Source of the DNA: Talinum fruticosum
Lineage: Eukaryota > Streptophyta > Magnoliopsida > Caryophyllales > Talinaceae
Direction: 5' to 3'
DNA: 64,000 nt
Assembly: GCA_021018815.1 (NCBI GenBank)
Contig: JAITYX010000003.1
Location: 6,632,501-6,696,500 of the forward strand
The notes beneath the pieces are model-generated. The model saw nothing but the letters and a program-made list of their open reading frames with translations. It made no database searches and was not told the DNA's origin. Of this stretch, positions 33,641-45,007 are shown in pieces. Each line of letters starts with the position of its first letter. The first letter of the stretch is position 1. The translations under genes were made by a program, and so were the position numbers.

Positions 33641-35176
33641 GTAACTGAAGGTTTGCTCTTGGAGAGACTAGGTCACCCTAGAGGAAGGTGAATAGGGTGA
33701 TGGGGAAATTTAAACAAGTAATGGAAGAATAAAACTAGAGATGACTCGTGGAGAGTCCGAGTCTATATTAGACTCGGAAAAGTGCTAACTCGTAAAGTTA
33801 CGTGGAAACCCTCCCGGGAAAGAAAATCACGGTCAGTACTAATCCAAGCACCAAATCAAATCCACTATTTTGAATCCACAAAATACAGTAGAAAGACTCA
33901 ACCAGAATTGCTCACTTAGACAATTCCTTACAGGATTTTCCTAGACTCGAAATTCCGTTATCCGATCCAAGTACTTCCTAGCTGAGGTAACCTTTATAGT
34001 TAGGGACAACCGAGCTGAGTTAACCCTTATAGATCAGTCAAGGGACCTTACTCGGAAAGTAAAAATGAGTGTTTGTAAACTGATTACAAAACCTTACAAC
34101 TCGGAAAATACTAAGTACGAGTTGGAGTTGTAAGTAGAAGATTGAGTATGAATACAATGTCTTTTTCTTAAGTGCGTGTATTGACAGTTGGTTCAGCAAT
34201 CTTCAAGTCTTGAGAGTTGGCTTTTATTTATAGATAATCAAGCGGATTAGCCGTTGTGACTATCTTCCGACTGGAAGTCCTTTGTGACGAGTTGCAATGG
34301 ATTTTCCGAGTCACTCGAGAAAATATCCGTTGAGGTGTGAACGTTGGGCAACGGCTCTTGACTCCTTTGGAAGTCCCAATCCACTGGTGGTGTTTGAAAA
34401 GTAGGGTGGAAACCACCGTTGAGCTTAGTGTTGCGGATTTCCAATTTTGGAAACGAGACAACCCTAACACGATTGTCCGGGCCTTGATTAGAGGTGGAAA
34501 AAGCCTTGTCTGCTGGTGATTTGATGTTTTGAAACCGGTTACTTTTATAATTCAAAAATATGATAGCCTCATTTGAATAACCTACAAAAGTAAATCCATT
34601 TGGTTCTCAAAGTATAAAATACTTTAGTTCAAGATTAGACATAGATAATAATTTTAATTAAGATAATTAAGTGCATAATTATCCGAGTCGAAAAGAAATG
34701 GAATTTTACGAATCTAATATCCATTATACTCAAATTCCATCCGAGTCGGTCTAGAAGTAAACCAAGTCAAATAAATAACATTAGAGTGGAAAGACTTGAT
34801 CTAGACTGCCAAGCATGCTAACTTAGAAAGATGAATTAACCCGAGAATCCAATCAAACTTAGATCATGAAGTCGGACTCGAGTTTATGCAAAATAGAACA
34901 AGTGTTTGAACATACAATATATCCGAGTGTTGTCCGAGTGACTTAGAACTGTGTGTGAAATGATAGACAAGAATATAATTTACGAGTCGAGTCGAGTCAA
35001 AAGAGAACATATGCGATAGTTTACGTAACACTCGAAAAGATGCTATATCACTCGGAAAAGCTTATAAAACGAGATAGAATGACTTTTAATCAAAACCTTA
35101 TAAGAGATGAAGTCCTATACCTGATTCCTTGATGGAACTCGGAATGATGTATATGACAGTCCGAGTCTTCGATAAC
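33641..35176. repeat. decayed 5-bp target duplication around SIRE solo LTR
   Basis: GTAAC at 33641-33645 and ATAAC at 35172-35176. The uninterrupted Tat LTR near 13445-13465 reads CAGAGTAACGTTTAGAT, which reproduces the joined site and shows GTAAC as the original. Confidence 0.75.
33646..35171 (-). mobile_element. solo LTR of the SIRE-type copia family
   Basis: 1526 bp, the reverse complement of the LTR at 6186-7795. On the minus strand it begins CGAAGACTCGG (first base mutated from T) and ends GCAAACCTTCA. No internal sequence accompanies it. Small indels explain the 84-bp length difference. The family has therefore inserted at least twice in this window, once at the left edge and once in the gypsy LTR. 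Confidence 0.87.
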
Positions 35177-35259
35177 GTTTAGATTAGAGAATTTTGGTTA
35201 GCTTTACGTAGCGTGATGCAAAGGGAGGAAGTCGTATGGGAATGAGAGTCAAGTCTCTC

Positions 35260-35267
35260 TATTTATA
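35260..35267 (-). promoter_or_regulatory. TATA box in Tat 5' LTR
   Basis: TATAAATA on the minus strand, about 690 bp into the LTR. It would drive the gag-pol transcript. Confidence 0.55.
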
Positions 35268-35955
35268 GGAGAGGACCTAGGTTACAAATGACCTAGGGTT
35301 TGCCTCCATTCAGCCATCCAAACAACCGAAAATAAACCGGGCCAAATCCTAAGAGATAGAACCGAATCAAAAAGGAATAAAGCTGGATAGAACCGGATAG
35401 CGTGCGCTAGCCAACCAGGCGCCCTAGGGTTTCGTGCCCTAGTTGTGTCTCCAAAGGACTCTCCAAGCCAAAACGTAGCATTCCACTTGATGCTTCTAGA
35501 AGGCAGGCGCCAGCCACAACGTTGTTCGAGGGGGAAGCTTCTAGTCTCGTGTGGACTATCTTGTGAAGTTTGAATGCATCACTTTGATGCTCTTGATCAT
35601 GAAATGCAACGTTTCAATGTCGTCTTCAAGCCGTCGGCTCCTAGTACTCTAGATAAAAGTAGAATGCGTACTCGAACTTGGAATTTCCCAGCACATAACA
35701 TTGGACTCCATTGTCTCTTAAAGCTCAGCCCGGTTCTTAGATCGTCCGAAAGAAAAGGGATTTGGGGACCAACCCAAGGGTAAAGACTATTTATTTGGTG
35801 TTGGGGGTTTTTGTGGTTTACTGGCTTATGTTGCACCAATCGATCACGAGTTCGAGATCCAAATCCTCAAACAGGACTTGGAATTTCATCATTACGCCAA
35901 CAAATAAAAATACGAAAATAAAGAGATAAGGGATGACACTTTTTAGGTGTCTACA

Positions 35956-36613
35956 ACCCCGAATCCGAGTCTCGATTCCATGACCGATGGAGTCATTTTT
36001 TATCTTTTTCAGTCTTAGTTTATCCCATACTAAGATTGGAAAAGTAAACTTTATTTTGTTTTTGTTAGTTTTTCTTTCCTAAAATCTTACCGACGCCTCC
36101 GTTTGATTTATTTCTTCTAAATCTGCCTCCCGACTATTTTTGATCGAACAATAGAAAAAAAAAAAGGTTTTCGATCCGCTAAGCCGGGCCGGAGGCCGAG
36201 GCTGACTTTCTCAGCCTTTGTCCTTACCGACGCCGGCCACCGGTAGGTGCAGGTTGCCACTTGCACCAAGTGGTGAGTAGGCAAGGCTCGGGTCCGAACC
36301 GGTGTTTTACACCGGTTTGGCCCTAGATCCTCACGGCAGAAACGTAAACCGTAATCTTATTTATCATTCAGTTAGGAAATAATATCCCGGGATTTCTAAA
36401 AATAATTTCTAAAATAAAATAATTAATAAACCACCATTCAAACTCTTCCTAATTCGTTTTAAATTAGATTTAATAAAATTTGGAAACCTTAATAAGAGGC
36501 TCATCCCCACATTTCAAAACCATCTTCAAAAACCTGAATCATTCTTTAAAGCTTTCTAAAACCCCGGACTCGTGAGGAAGCTCGGTCGGCCCCCGCTGGA
36601 TGTGGTTCCTACA
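35956..36613 (+). repeat. right part of the split Tat-like solo LTR
   Basis: It resumes the LTR broken at 12246 (CCGAATCCGAGTCTCGATT...) and runs to GGTTCCTACA. It matches the reverse complement of 12247-12900 in order. Confidence 0.82.
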
Positions 36614-36618
36614 CTAGG

Positions 36619-37280
36619 CAAGGAGGATGTGAGGATCAAAACCTCAAGTGGGGAGTTTTAGAATTTGCAAGGGGTTAGGTATATCCTGGGGTTGGCTAAA
36701 AATCTTATTTCGGTGAGGCAATTAGATGAGTCACGATACTTAATAAAATTTGGCAATGGTGGCTAGAAAATTGTAAAAGGGGCATTGGTTATGGCTAAGG
36801 GTATAAAATCTTGCTCTTTATACTCTACCAGGGGTTCTAGTGACTTAGCTTTGAATGCCGAGGTCAACGGTTCCGATGGGAGTCTTCGAGATGAAAGACT
36901 TGGTGAAGGTTCCGCTGTAGTGGAAGTTGGTGATGATGACGGGGTGTTTGTTGGGTCTACAAACGGGTCATCGGGTGCTTCACAACGAAATTTACAAGAA
37001 CCGCGTTTAATGAAGAAATCGACATTGTCAACGGAAGGTAAAGCCCAAAGGTATAAATTTTTTCTTCATTATATTTTATTGACTAAAGCCGGTAGGCCGG
37101 TTTTGCATGATGAAAGTGTGGAAGAGTTTGATCATTTTGAGTGGGAGTTCATGTCGAGTGATAGTAATGGGCTTGATGGCTTGGATAGCGGGAATCCGGT
37201 AAAGGAGCTAGTCCAAGGTCAAGGTACCAAGACATTGAGGTGGTGCAAGGCCTCGGTGGGTCTCTCATGTTGAAGGGGCC
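36619..37280 (+). pseudogene. outer copia element, protease/pre-integrase start and 162-aa ORF
   Basis: 36619-36785 reads EDVRIKTSSG, LQGVRYILGLAKNLISVRQL and LIKFGNGG, the usual copia segment between protease and pre-integrase, with one stop. The ORF 36785-37273 starts inside it (MVMAKGIKSCSLYSTRGSSD) and then leaves copia homology: acidic and Gly/Ser-rich sequence, a HYILLTKAGRPVLHDESVEE segment, and an end near PPT. No integrase, RT or RNase H motif is present. It may be a deletion-created fusion or a unique ORF of a non-autonomous family. It has stayed open for 162 codons while gag decayed. Confidence 0.6.
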
Positions 37281-37333
37281 GAAAGTTTCGAGTGAACTAG
37301 ATGGTGCAACAAGGAGGTGAGCGATAAGTCTCT

Positions 37334-37344
37334 AAGTGGGAGAT
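37334..37344 (+). other. polypurine tract of outer copia element
   Basis: AAGTGGGAGAT directly precedes the TGTTGG start of the 3' LTR. Confidence 0.8.
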
Positions 37345-37843
37345 TGTTGGGTTATGGAGCCTAATGGTTGGTTGGGCTCGGGTTTTGCAAGCAAAGAAGT
37401 TGGCATTGTCACGGGACAAGGTGGCACGGACACAACACGGACAAAGAAAACATGAAGCAAAACGCGAAACCGGCCGGAGAGGAGGCACGGTCGTGCCCGA
37501 GCACTTGGCACAACCGTGCCAGGTTTAAAACCGGCTAGCTGTTCGTTTTTTGTCGGTTGCGTTTTTTGTTTTAATGTCTTGGTTAATTGCTTGTAAATGT
37601 TGTAATTACTTGTTAGCGTACTTAATCGGTGTCAAACCTCCATTGTTGATTATGAAGAATAGCTAGAGAAAGGTGTAAGTTAGTGAGTGCTTGAGTGAAA
37701 TTCCTTGTAAACCTATTCGGTATTCTAGTGCATCATTCGTGATTTTTTCCCAATTTGGGTTTTTCATGTAAAAATCCTGTGTCCATTTTTGTTTATTTCT
37801 TTTGTTCCTAATTTCATTATTTGAGAGCTCTCCAATCCTAACA
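37345..37843 (+). repeat. 3' LTR of outer copia element
   Basis: 499 bp, TGTTGGGTTATGG to ATCCTAACA, homologous to 9362-9849 over its whole length and followed by the duplicated ATAAA. Confidence 0.9.
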
Positions 37844-37848
37844 ATAAA

Positions 37849-38274
37849 TTAGCAAAATTAAGCCTAATTAAAAATAAAAGATTACCAATATAACAAAAGA
37901 TGACCACTTGATTTTGCAACTACTCAAGGTTACTTTAGAGCCCCAGGAGAGGGCAGAGTTTAGAGAATTAAAAACAAAACGAAAAAGAAGTTATAATTCA
38001 TAGGACTATCTTACTAGGTAGTTAAGGGAATACAAATGAATTTTCATTGAAGACTTCATTCATGTATTTGCTCTTACATTAAATGAATTGCGATGGTTGA
38101 GGCATATCATGAATCGGATAAATTGATGATATAAATAAATGGATGAAAAGCAATAATAATTAGAAGCAATTGAAAACATAGTGATATACTAATTATTTGT
38201 GATGGATCCCAAATGTGAAATGAATATCACACACACGTATATCTAATTTGTTCTGTGAATTAAGGGGAGTTGAA
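37849..38274. other. AT-rich spacer, 3' flank of the GDSL gene
   Basis: No ORF or repeat recognised. It includes the presumed 3' UTR and polyadenylation region of the minus-strand gene. The nest inserted within about 430 bp of its stop codon. Confidence 0.5.
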
Positions 38275-38524
38275 TTAAAACAGCTGATTAACGTATTTTT
38301 TGATAAGCATGCTGACGAGTAACTCATATCCCTTTTCCGTGGGATGGTAACTGTCCCAAAACAAGTACTTGGTGTCATCTGGACATACTGGATCTAGTTT
38401 GTTGCATAGTAAGCTAGTCACCTCTATTAGCCCTGTTCCGCAGCACCCTTTCGTCACTTCTTCAAATCCTGTTCGTTCAAATTAATCCCCATCAATTCAA
38501 TTCAATCAACGGCATTCTTCTAAC

Positions 38525-38562
<38 letters not shown>

Positions 38563-38906
38563 CTACGTACCATATTTGTGAGAGTTTACGATGAGTTCGT
38601 TCAGAGCACTGTAGATGTCAATGTAGACAATCCTGGAGTTGGCATATTTGCGATGAAGCCTGTCGAGCTCAGCAGAGAGCTTGGAGTTGAATAGTCGGGC
38701 AGCTTCGTTATATTTCCCAGCACATTCCCTTACGATTCCTCCTGCGAGGGTTCTCTGTGATGGAACGCACCCAATTGGTGGTGCTCCAAACACTGCCAAC
38801 CTCCGTGCCCCAAGATTGTACAAATCCTGCCAGTTTCATATGCATGTTTTTTATCTTACTATAGAGAATTACAGATGTTCTTGTGTTCTATACAAAACCC
38901 TAATCA

Positions 38907-38972
<66 letters not shown>

Positions 38973-41900
38973 AGGGCCTTCCTTTAGTATCAATGTTAAG
39001 TTATCATGCTTCAGATGAAAGAAAAAATGGCAAAATATGATAGTACGTACCCATGGTGGAAATATAATGTGTGCATTGTCTCAAATCGCCGTATTAATCA
39101 TGTGTAAATTTTCTTGATTAATACAAGATAATATTTATAATTATCCTTTCACCTACATAGGATTGATGTATTAGGATTTTCTTTTTTCTATAGATAGCTT
39201 ATAGATTTCTCAAACTTGGCTAGATAACTAATGAAATTTTAATTTTTACTAATATTATGATTTAAGATCTGATGTGTCAACGTAGGTTGAATAAAGGGGA
39301 AATAAGTAGTTCCTTATCCAACACACTTGTGATCACTCTAACTAAGAAAGCTAAAAGGATTCCTATAATTTTCAAGGCTTTTCAAACAAAATTTCTCCCA
39401 TTTAATTTGACCTAAGCTGCTCTTACAACTAGTGCAAAGCTTACAACTAGGAGGACAAATAATGTTCGTATTTATGTCACACCTAAATAAGTTGAAAGAT
39501 TCTAGACATAAATTCAACTTGCTGATTAATTGAATATCATGTTTATGCCGCATATACCCATTAAATTTATCGATGGTATCATTGTTGCTAGATAGTATAA
39601 GAGATCACATTACCTGTACAAAAGCCGAAGCAGAGTGGAGCATAAGATCGGTATAAGAATTAACATCATAGTTTTTCCTGAAAGGGGTGTCAAAATAGGT
39701 GTTTGCAATGTCATCGCTGCCAGCGACGATTAAGAAGACGGCGTTGTTGAGGATGAACATGGTTCTTTCTTCTCCAACCATATGTGTCACTTTCCCTATG
39801 TACTCTTTGAAGTAATCCAGCTGTTGTGAGAGTGGTATCACTGACTGCATTCATTCATTCATCCAACCAACGTACATAATTGTTAATCAATTAGGTCACC
39901 AACTAAATATGACAATTCAAACAAAAGCATTCAAATTCGGGACTACTCTTGGTTTGTAAATCCTTTCATTTGGTTTAAAAATTAATTTATGACGTATTAA
40001 ATGAATGAAAAATAGTAGGATCGTATCAAGAAGAACAGTGGTTGGATTGTTGGAAGTAATATTACCGCAACTTTAGATGTCAAAGGGTCATATCCAGAAG
40101 CACCAGAAGCGAAGCTCACACCAGTGAGGAGATCTTGCGGTCCTATAGTTGGGTCCAAGTATGCTGGCACATAGTCTTTCACTGATACTTCTGAGGCTGA
40201 AATATAAAACCAAACCAAAAATTAGCATCATAAATTAAGGTGTTCACCTTAAAGAGATTTGCTTCTTTGATCTTACTTGACCGTAGCTGCCATTGTCTAA
40301 GAAAAGTTTAACGTTTCTGTTCATGGAAGTAAGCATACATTATTATGTTGATATATACATATGTGCAATACCATATTCAGGCTGTGTTATATGTTTCACA
40401 ACTTATCTTGGACTAGTAAATCAATTTCATGTATAAAATTATAAATTTCCGAAACTTATTTTAATGAAAGTATTTACATTTGTAAATAAGTAAAAGTTAG
40501 TATCTATTTAAAAACAATTGATAATAGCTCCCCTGGTGAAGTATAATGGCCAAAAGAAAACCCCCTCCCCGAAGTATAGTGGCCAAAAGTTAGTATGTAT
40601 TTGCCTGACCTCAATTGACGACTGAAATGGTTAACCTAAAGTTGACATAAACTCAAAATGACGTAAATTGAACTAAATTGAATATGAACATTTTCTAAAA
40701 GAATATTTGTTATAAACTGACCCAACTCAACCCAAAATGGAAACTAAAACTTATCCAAATCTTTTGACTTAAAAACATAATACAACTCAAAGTTAACTCA
40801 TCCGAAACTAAAGTAAATATCATTTCTTAAATACCCACACAGCCTTGTTTTTGGAATAGTACAAATCCAGTTCCCCAACCCTCTCTATTAGTGTGGACTT
40901 TATCAACTATATTGGAAAAGTGTACTCACTCCCTAAATGACTAATAAATTAGAATCTGACTTGGTTCAATAGAGACGCTAATTTGACCTCCTAAAACACC
41001 TAACTTTTTGTCACATTAAAGAAGCGATTTTATTAGGTTTGAAAGCACCGTCGTGATTCATATAATTCATTTTCTTTTATCTTGGGTCAGAAATAAAAAC
41101 GTGAACGTTGGTTAGGAATAGGATGATTTGGGAGGGCCCTTGCATGTCGGATGAGTTGATCAAGACCGTACTAATAATAATTTGTTAGGGCTAGTGTGGA
41201 TAGAGAGGCTAATTCTATGGACAAGAAAGAAACTGCAGGAAGCTTCGCCAATTGGACCATTTATATTCAATGTAGTTAGGAAGGATAAAGGTCCTGGGGT
41301 CCTACCAGTGAATGAGGAATAGTGACCTATTACGACTCACACTCACACGTATAATTTTTTTATGCAAGCGCTTGGTGTATAGAAATTAAAAGGTAAAGAG
41401 CGTCAAAGATAACCTTGTTAAACACTTTTTCAGTTTTTAACCTAATGCATTTGAGTTACAAAATATAGCTAATTACAAATAATTTTACTATCAATAAGTT
41501 AAACATTGTTACCACTTTTCAAACAATAAAATTTTAATTGAATTGACTCTGTAGAATAATAACTGTCATTTTTTAAAATATTATGAATAATATGTTGAAA
41601 GGTTAACATAAAAAATTAAAATTTCAAATGCCAACTCAGCCATTTAAGGAAGCTAATCAATCAATTATGAGTACGTACACATTATAGAGTGAGTTATCAT
41701 GTAAGTCGTGTGATTGGCGTTATGTAGTGCTTTTAATCGCTACATTTCAATTGATTATTAATTGTGGAAAGAAGCCGCCAACCGTTGAATGTGAATAAAT
41801 AGTATCAATCTACAGTACATACATTACAGAGGTGTGGCCTGGAGCTCGTGAATGTGGAAAGTGACAAACAAATAGTATGTCCCCAAATCTGGTTGGCACC

Positions 41901-44852
41901 TTCTTAACTACCCCACTTGGCAAACACCAAACTCAACCAAGCCACCATTCAATATGTAACCATTTTAAAACATAAAAATAATTTTTTATAAAACATACGA
42001 AACATTTTATGAAAATTAAATAAAAGTGTAATTGATCTCTTTATTTGTTATCAGAAGTATGACTTCTACATTTAATAAATTTTCAAATCTTCTAAAAGTA
42101 AGACTTATATGAAAATTTGTTATTATTGTTGTTATATCCATGTTTTTTTTTTGTATTAAAAAGGAGTTAAGGGAGTAAATTAAAAATAAAGTTTAGAGTA
42201 ATTTTTATTTTAATTTAAAAATATCAAATATTATAAAACGGATTAATTGTATATATTATTAAATAGTAATGATCAAATTTATTGTGTAATATAACTATTT
42301 ATACGCCAAGGTTTACAAGTTGTATTTAAAAAATACTTCCACGATTAAGCTACGTGAAACCTAATTTAATGCAATGGGTTCATGGGTACAACACTACAAC
42401 TACATGTGTGATTGGACGTATCAGCAAGAAATTGGAGTTTGACCCACTAAGTCTCAAAGCTCCTAAGGACCTAATATCTCCAATTAAGAAAAAACTTTTA
42501 TAAACCTAAAAATGTTCATTGTGTGATTTCTACGATATAAAGTTCCACAAATTAAAAAAGAAAATGTCAAACAATTAACATGGACTATAACGACTACAAT
42601 ATTTTCTTTGGGTGAAAATATAACAAGTACAATATAGAGCAATGTAATATTAATGTGTCACAATTTTTTGGAAAATCAAAAAATAATATATGAAGGTAAA
42701 TAACAGGATTTACATCTTAAAAACAAAGTTACAAAGTTGCAACAAGTAATTAAAATAAAGGAATTAATTTGTCATAATATATTTTGATTTTCAAACAGAA
42801 ACAATTTTACACAAAGCTGAATATCTAAAATTGGAAAAAAATAATGAATAAATACAAAAGCTCAGATATCATTTGCATGAGAAGTCAATGCTCAAGTAGT
42901 CAAATTAAAACCCAAAAGAGAAGAAGACAAAAGATCCGATATAAAGTAAATTTCCATCACTCAACACGACTTGAACCTTAGCAAGCTAAACTTGGATAAG
43001 ATTTCCTCTCTTAATTTTGTGCTATAGTTTTTTGTACCATAGTTTCAAAAAAAAAAAAAACTAATTATGTACCATAGTTGACAAAAAAAAGTTTTGCTGA
43101 AATGAGTTTATTCTTTCCTTATTTATTTTAAAAATGTTTCCTGACCACCACATTGGATTGGAAGTATAATAATGTTTTAGTGAATTAGTGTTGGAACAAC
43201 CTATTTTAAAAAATCAAAATATTCAGTATAAACAGATTGGCCTTTAATAAACTCGTATTTGATAACATATTTAAGTAATCATTTAGAGTTTGAAGTAGTA
43301 TTTAAAAAGTTAAAAAATAAATAAACTTTTAATATATATTTTTTTCGATTGTTGGTAAACCAGAATACAAAAGAAAAACAACACTGCTATATGACACAAA
43401 AAAATCCACCTACCATCCAAATTATCAGAAAAGCATGTGAACTAGATGAAAGATCCTTACCAGCAAGCTTGGTTACTCAATTAGCTTTTATTTTAAAATA
43501 AATTTTCATGATTTTTATTTCAAAATATATTCTTAACTAGTTTTATATTTCATTGACTATGATTTTGGAATTATAGCTAATAAAAGAACCCAAAGATTAA
43601 ACTTAAGAGTACATTCTCTTATTGGTGAACCAACTATGGGTAGCTTATTGCAGTAATCAGCTACTCAAACATTTAACTTTTACTCAATAGGGTTAAACAT
43701 AAATGATTTTAATCATATAAGTTCTTGTGCTTAAATATGAGAAAGAGTGGGGAGAGGGGATTTAAATGGTATAGCTAAGAGGTTGATAAATAGAAGTATA
43801 GATCTCTCATATATCCGTAGTATGACACAGTTTTTACCTAAAAAACCAACAATGTAGAATCCATTATGACAACGCTAATGTATGCATACACACTATATTC
43901 TTATTATTATCGATTTTTTTTGAATTGTAACTGTCTTTCTTACAATTTATATAAACTAAAGTCATCGTTGCTCCTCATAAATATTATTATATATTTTAAT
44001 CACAACATTTACTGGTATGATTTTGGAATAATTATATTTTCTAAATAGGTTTATATCCAAAGTCTATAAAATTGGACCACATAAAGTCAAATAAGATAAT
44101 TACCATGGGTCAATGGAAATAATTATTGTCTAGAGCAAGGATATATAACCTTCCAATAACAATAAGTGCTATTAATAATTATCATTCATTGACTTCTACG
44201 TTTGAGTACAAAATGAAGGTCAAATGTATAATATAATTATTTTATTTGTACTCCTTATGGATAGGTTGTTTTCTTTATTAAACTCGTTATCAGAAAGGTA
44301 TTTTTGGTAGGAATAGAGTATTCGTTGTTTTATATTATAACTAAGTAGAGGTAGCTACACTTATTTGTAGGTGGGGCTGTGTAGAACGAGACATAAAAAG
44401 TGACAGAAGTTATATTTGAAACAAAGTTTCTGATAGTAAATGTCAATTTACCAACTGAATTAACCTAAACTCATACAAAAGCAGAGAACGAAAATCAAAA
44501 ACTATGAAAGCAGAGAACCATTCATTGACCAAAATCAACGTTGAACTAATCATGACTAATGAACAGGAAACATTATACTCATAAGTCATACCTAGAAGAT
44601 CAGTAGGAATCTTGCCATTGCTGAACCTTCCAGTAGGAATTCCACCCATGAAATCCTTGCCGTAAGGTGGGTAATTACACTTAATTATCGTCTTGATGCC
44701 GTTGTTGTTACCCGGGTCGATAATCGAATCCCCGAACCCAAAAGGGCCGGCACCGTCACGTTTGGAGGGAGCGGAATCCCTCCAGTGGTGATGGCGACGA
44801 GCAGGAGAGAGAGAAGGAGACATAACGAGCGTAACCTTGAAAAATTTTGCAT
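38275..44852 (-). CDS. GDSL esterase/lipase, EXL-like, five exons, exon 1 frameshift
   Basis: Exons (minus strand): 44592-44852, 40066-40196, 39614-39844, 38571-38826, 38275-38468, all with GT-AG introns and matching phases, giving about 357 codons, the family norm. Exon 1 begins [20 protein letters not shown], a signal peptide, so the protein should be secreted. Block I reads [12 protein letters not shown] with the nucleophile Ser. Block II is [10 protein letters not shown] in exon 2, block [12 protein letters not shown] in exon 3 (GSDD in place of GxND, as in EXL proteins), and block [12 protein letters not shown] with catalytic Asp and His in exon 5. Exon 4 has [21 protein letters not shown] proteins are extracellular esterases, several from pollen coat. 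One base is missing between VPA and FGDS (about 44735-44745), so the ATG frame does not reach block I. Either a pseudogene or a sequencing error; ATG at 44823 restores the frame but loses the signal peptide. Confidence 0.88.
38526..38559. repeat. (GA)n microsatellite in GDSL intron 4
   Basis: About 17 perfect GA units. They lie 12 bp from the donor of exon 4, near the splice site. Confidence 0.95.
38910..38969. repeat. (AT)n microsatellite in GDSL intron 3
   Basis: About 30 AT units in intron 3 (38827-39613). Confidence 0.95.
40197..44591 (-). other. intron 1 of the GDSL gene, 4.4 kb
   Basis: Donor CTAGGTATGAC and acceptor TTTATATTTCAGCC are clear. The interior is AT-rich with no ORF above 60 codons of interest. 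A short near-duplicate (GAAGTATAATGGCCAAAA and GAAGTATAGTGGCCAAAA) occurs at 40538-40590. GDSL introns are usually a few hundred bp or less, so the size suggests inserted repeats too decayed for me to name. Confidence 0.7.
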
Positions 44853-45000
44853 GGTGGATGTGGCTGAGGAGTTGGATGAAATAATAATGATATTCCTTTC
44901 TGTTGTAGGATTGGAGTTAGAAGAGAGGGAATAAAGTGAAATGTGTTTGTTAGCTATTTTACATATATCCAATGAAGCCAGGCATAAATGTCTCACTCAC

Positions 45001-45007
45001 TTATATA
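45001..45007 (-). promoter_or_regulatory. TATA box of the GDSL gene
   Basis: The minus strand reads TATATAA in the context CCTATATAAGTGAG, 149 bp upstream of the ATG. Transcription would start near 44970, giving a 5' UTR of about 120 bp. Confidence 0.55.

Larger units (their letters stand above)
12247..35955 (-). mobile_element. Ty3/gypsy retrotransposon, Tat lineage, full-length but decayed
   Basis: A minus-strand LTR element with LTRs at 27300-35955 (5', enlarged by two insertions, about 1988 bp net) and 12247-14237 (3', 1991 bp). Internal order on the minus strand is PBS, leader, gag, protease, RT, RNase H, a second RNase H, integrase, then about 5.8 kb with antisense units, PPT and 3' LTR. 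Two successive RNase H modules before integrase are diagnostic of the Tat lineage (Ogre/Retand relatives), and the 13-kb internal region fits that group. Flanking 5-mers, GCCAA on the left and ACCCC on the right, could be a decayed duplication, but they match poorly. All ORFs are broken. Confidence 0.88.
27300..35955 (-). repeat. 5' LTR of Tat element, carrying two insertions
   Basis: Minus-strand start CTACA at 35951-35955 (TGTAGACACC) and end TGTAGAAACC at 27300. Sequence 27300-28155, 33290-33645 and 35172-35955 is collinear with the uninterrupted 3' LTR. Removing the CACTA element and the SIRE solo LTR with one copy of each duplication leaves about 1988 bp. Confidence 0.88.
10807..36613 (+). 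mobile_element. solo LTR of a Tat-like gypsy family, split by a later insertion
   Basis: The left part (10807-12246) starts TGTAGACACATAAAAAGTG and the right part (35956-36613) ends GGTTCCTACA. Together they give about 2.1 kb, close to the 1.99-kb LTRs of the Tat element nested inside. No internal region or second LTR belongs to this layer and a perfect 5-bp duplication surrounds it, so it is a solo LTR, the usual result of LTR-LTR recombination. It is homologous to, but clearly diverged from, the nested element's LTRs and has the opposite orientation. Confidence 0.82.
9362..37843 (+). mobile_element. defective Ty1/copia element, outer layer of the nest
   Basis: Two homologous LTRs (9362-9849 and 37345-37843) are bounded by TG...CA and a perfect ATAAA duplication. 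Removing the nested gypsy material (10807-36618) leaves about 2.7 kb: primer site, gag, the protease and pre-integrase start, then a 162-aa ORF and a polypurine tract. Integrase, RT and RNase H are absent, so the element is non-autonomous by internal deletion or by design. The coding frame across the insertion joins sensibly: KSLDILGV on the left continues as GKEDVRIKTSSG on the right, confirming that the gypsy solo LTR landed in the protease/pre-integrase region. Confidence 0.88.

Noticed and set aside
38681..38974. 97-aa plus-strand ORF opposite GDSL exon 4
   Set aside because: It is antisense to a clear exon and ends in an AT microsatellite translated as Ile-Tyr repeats.
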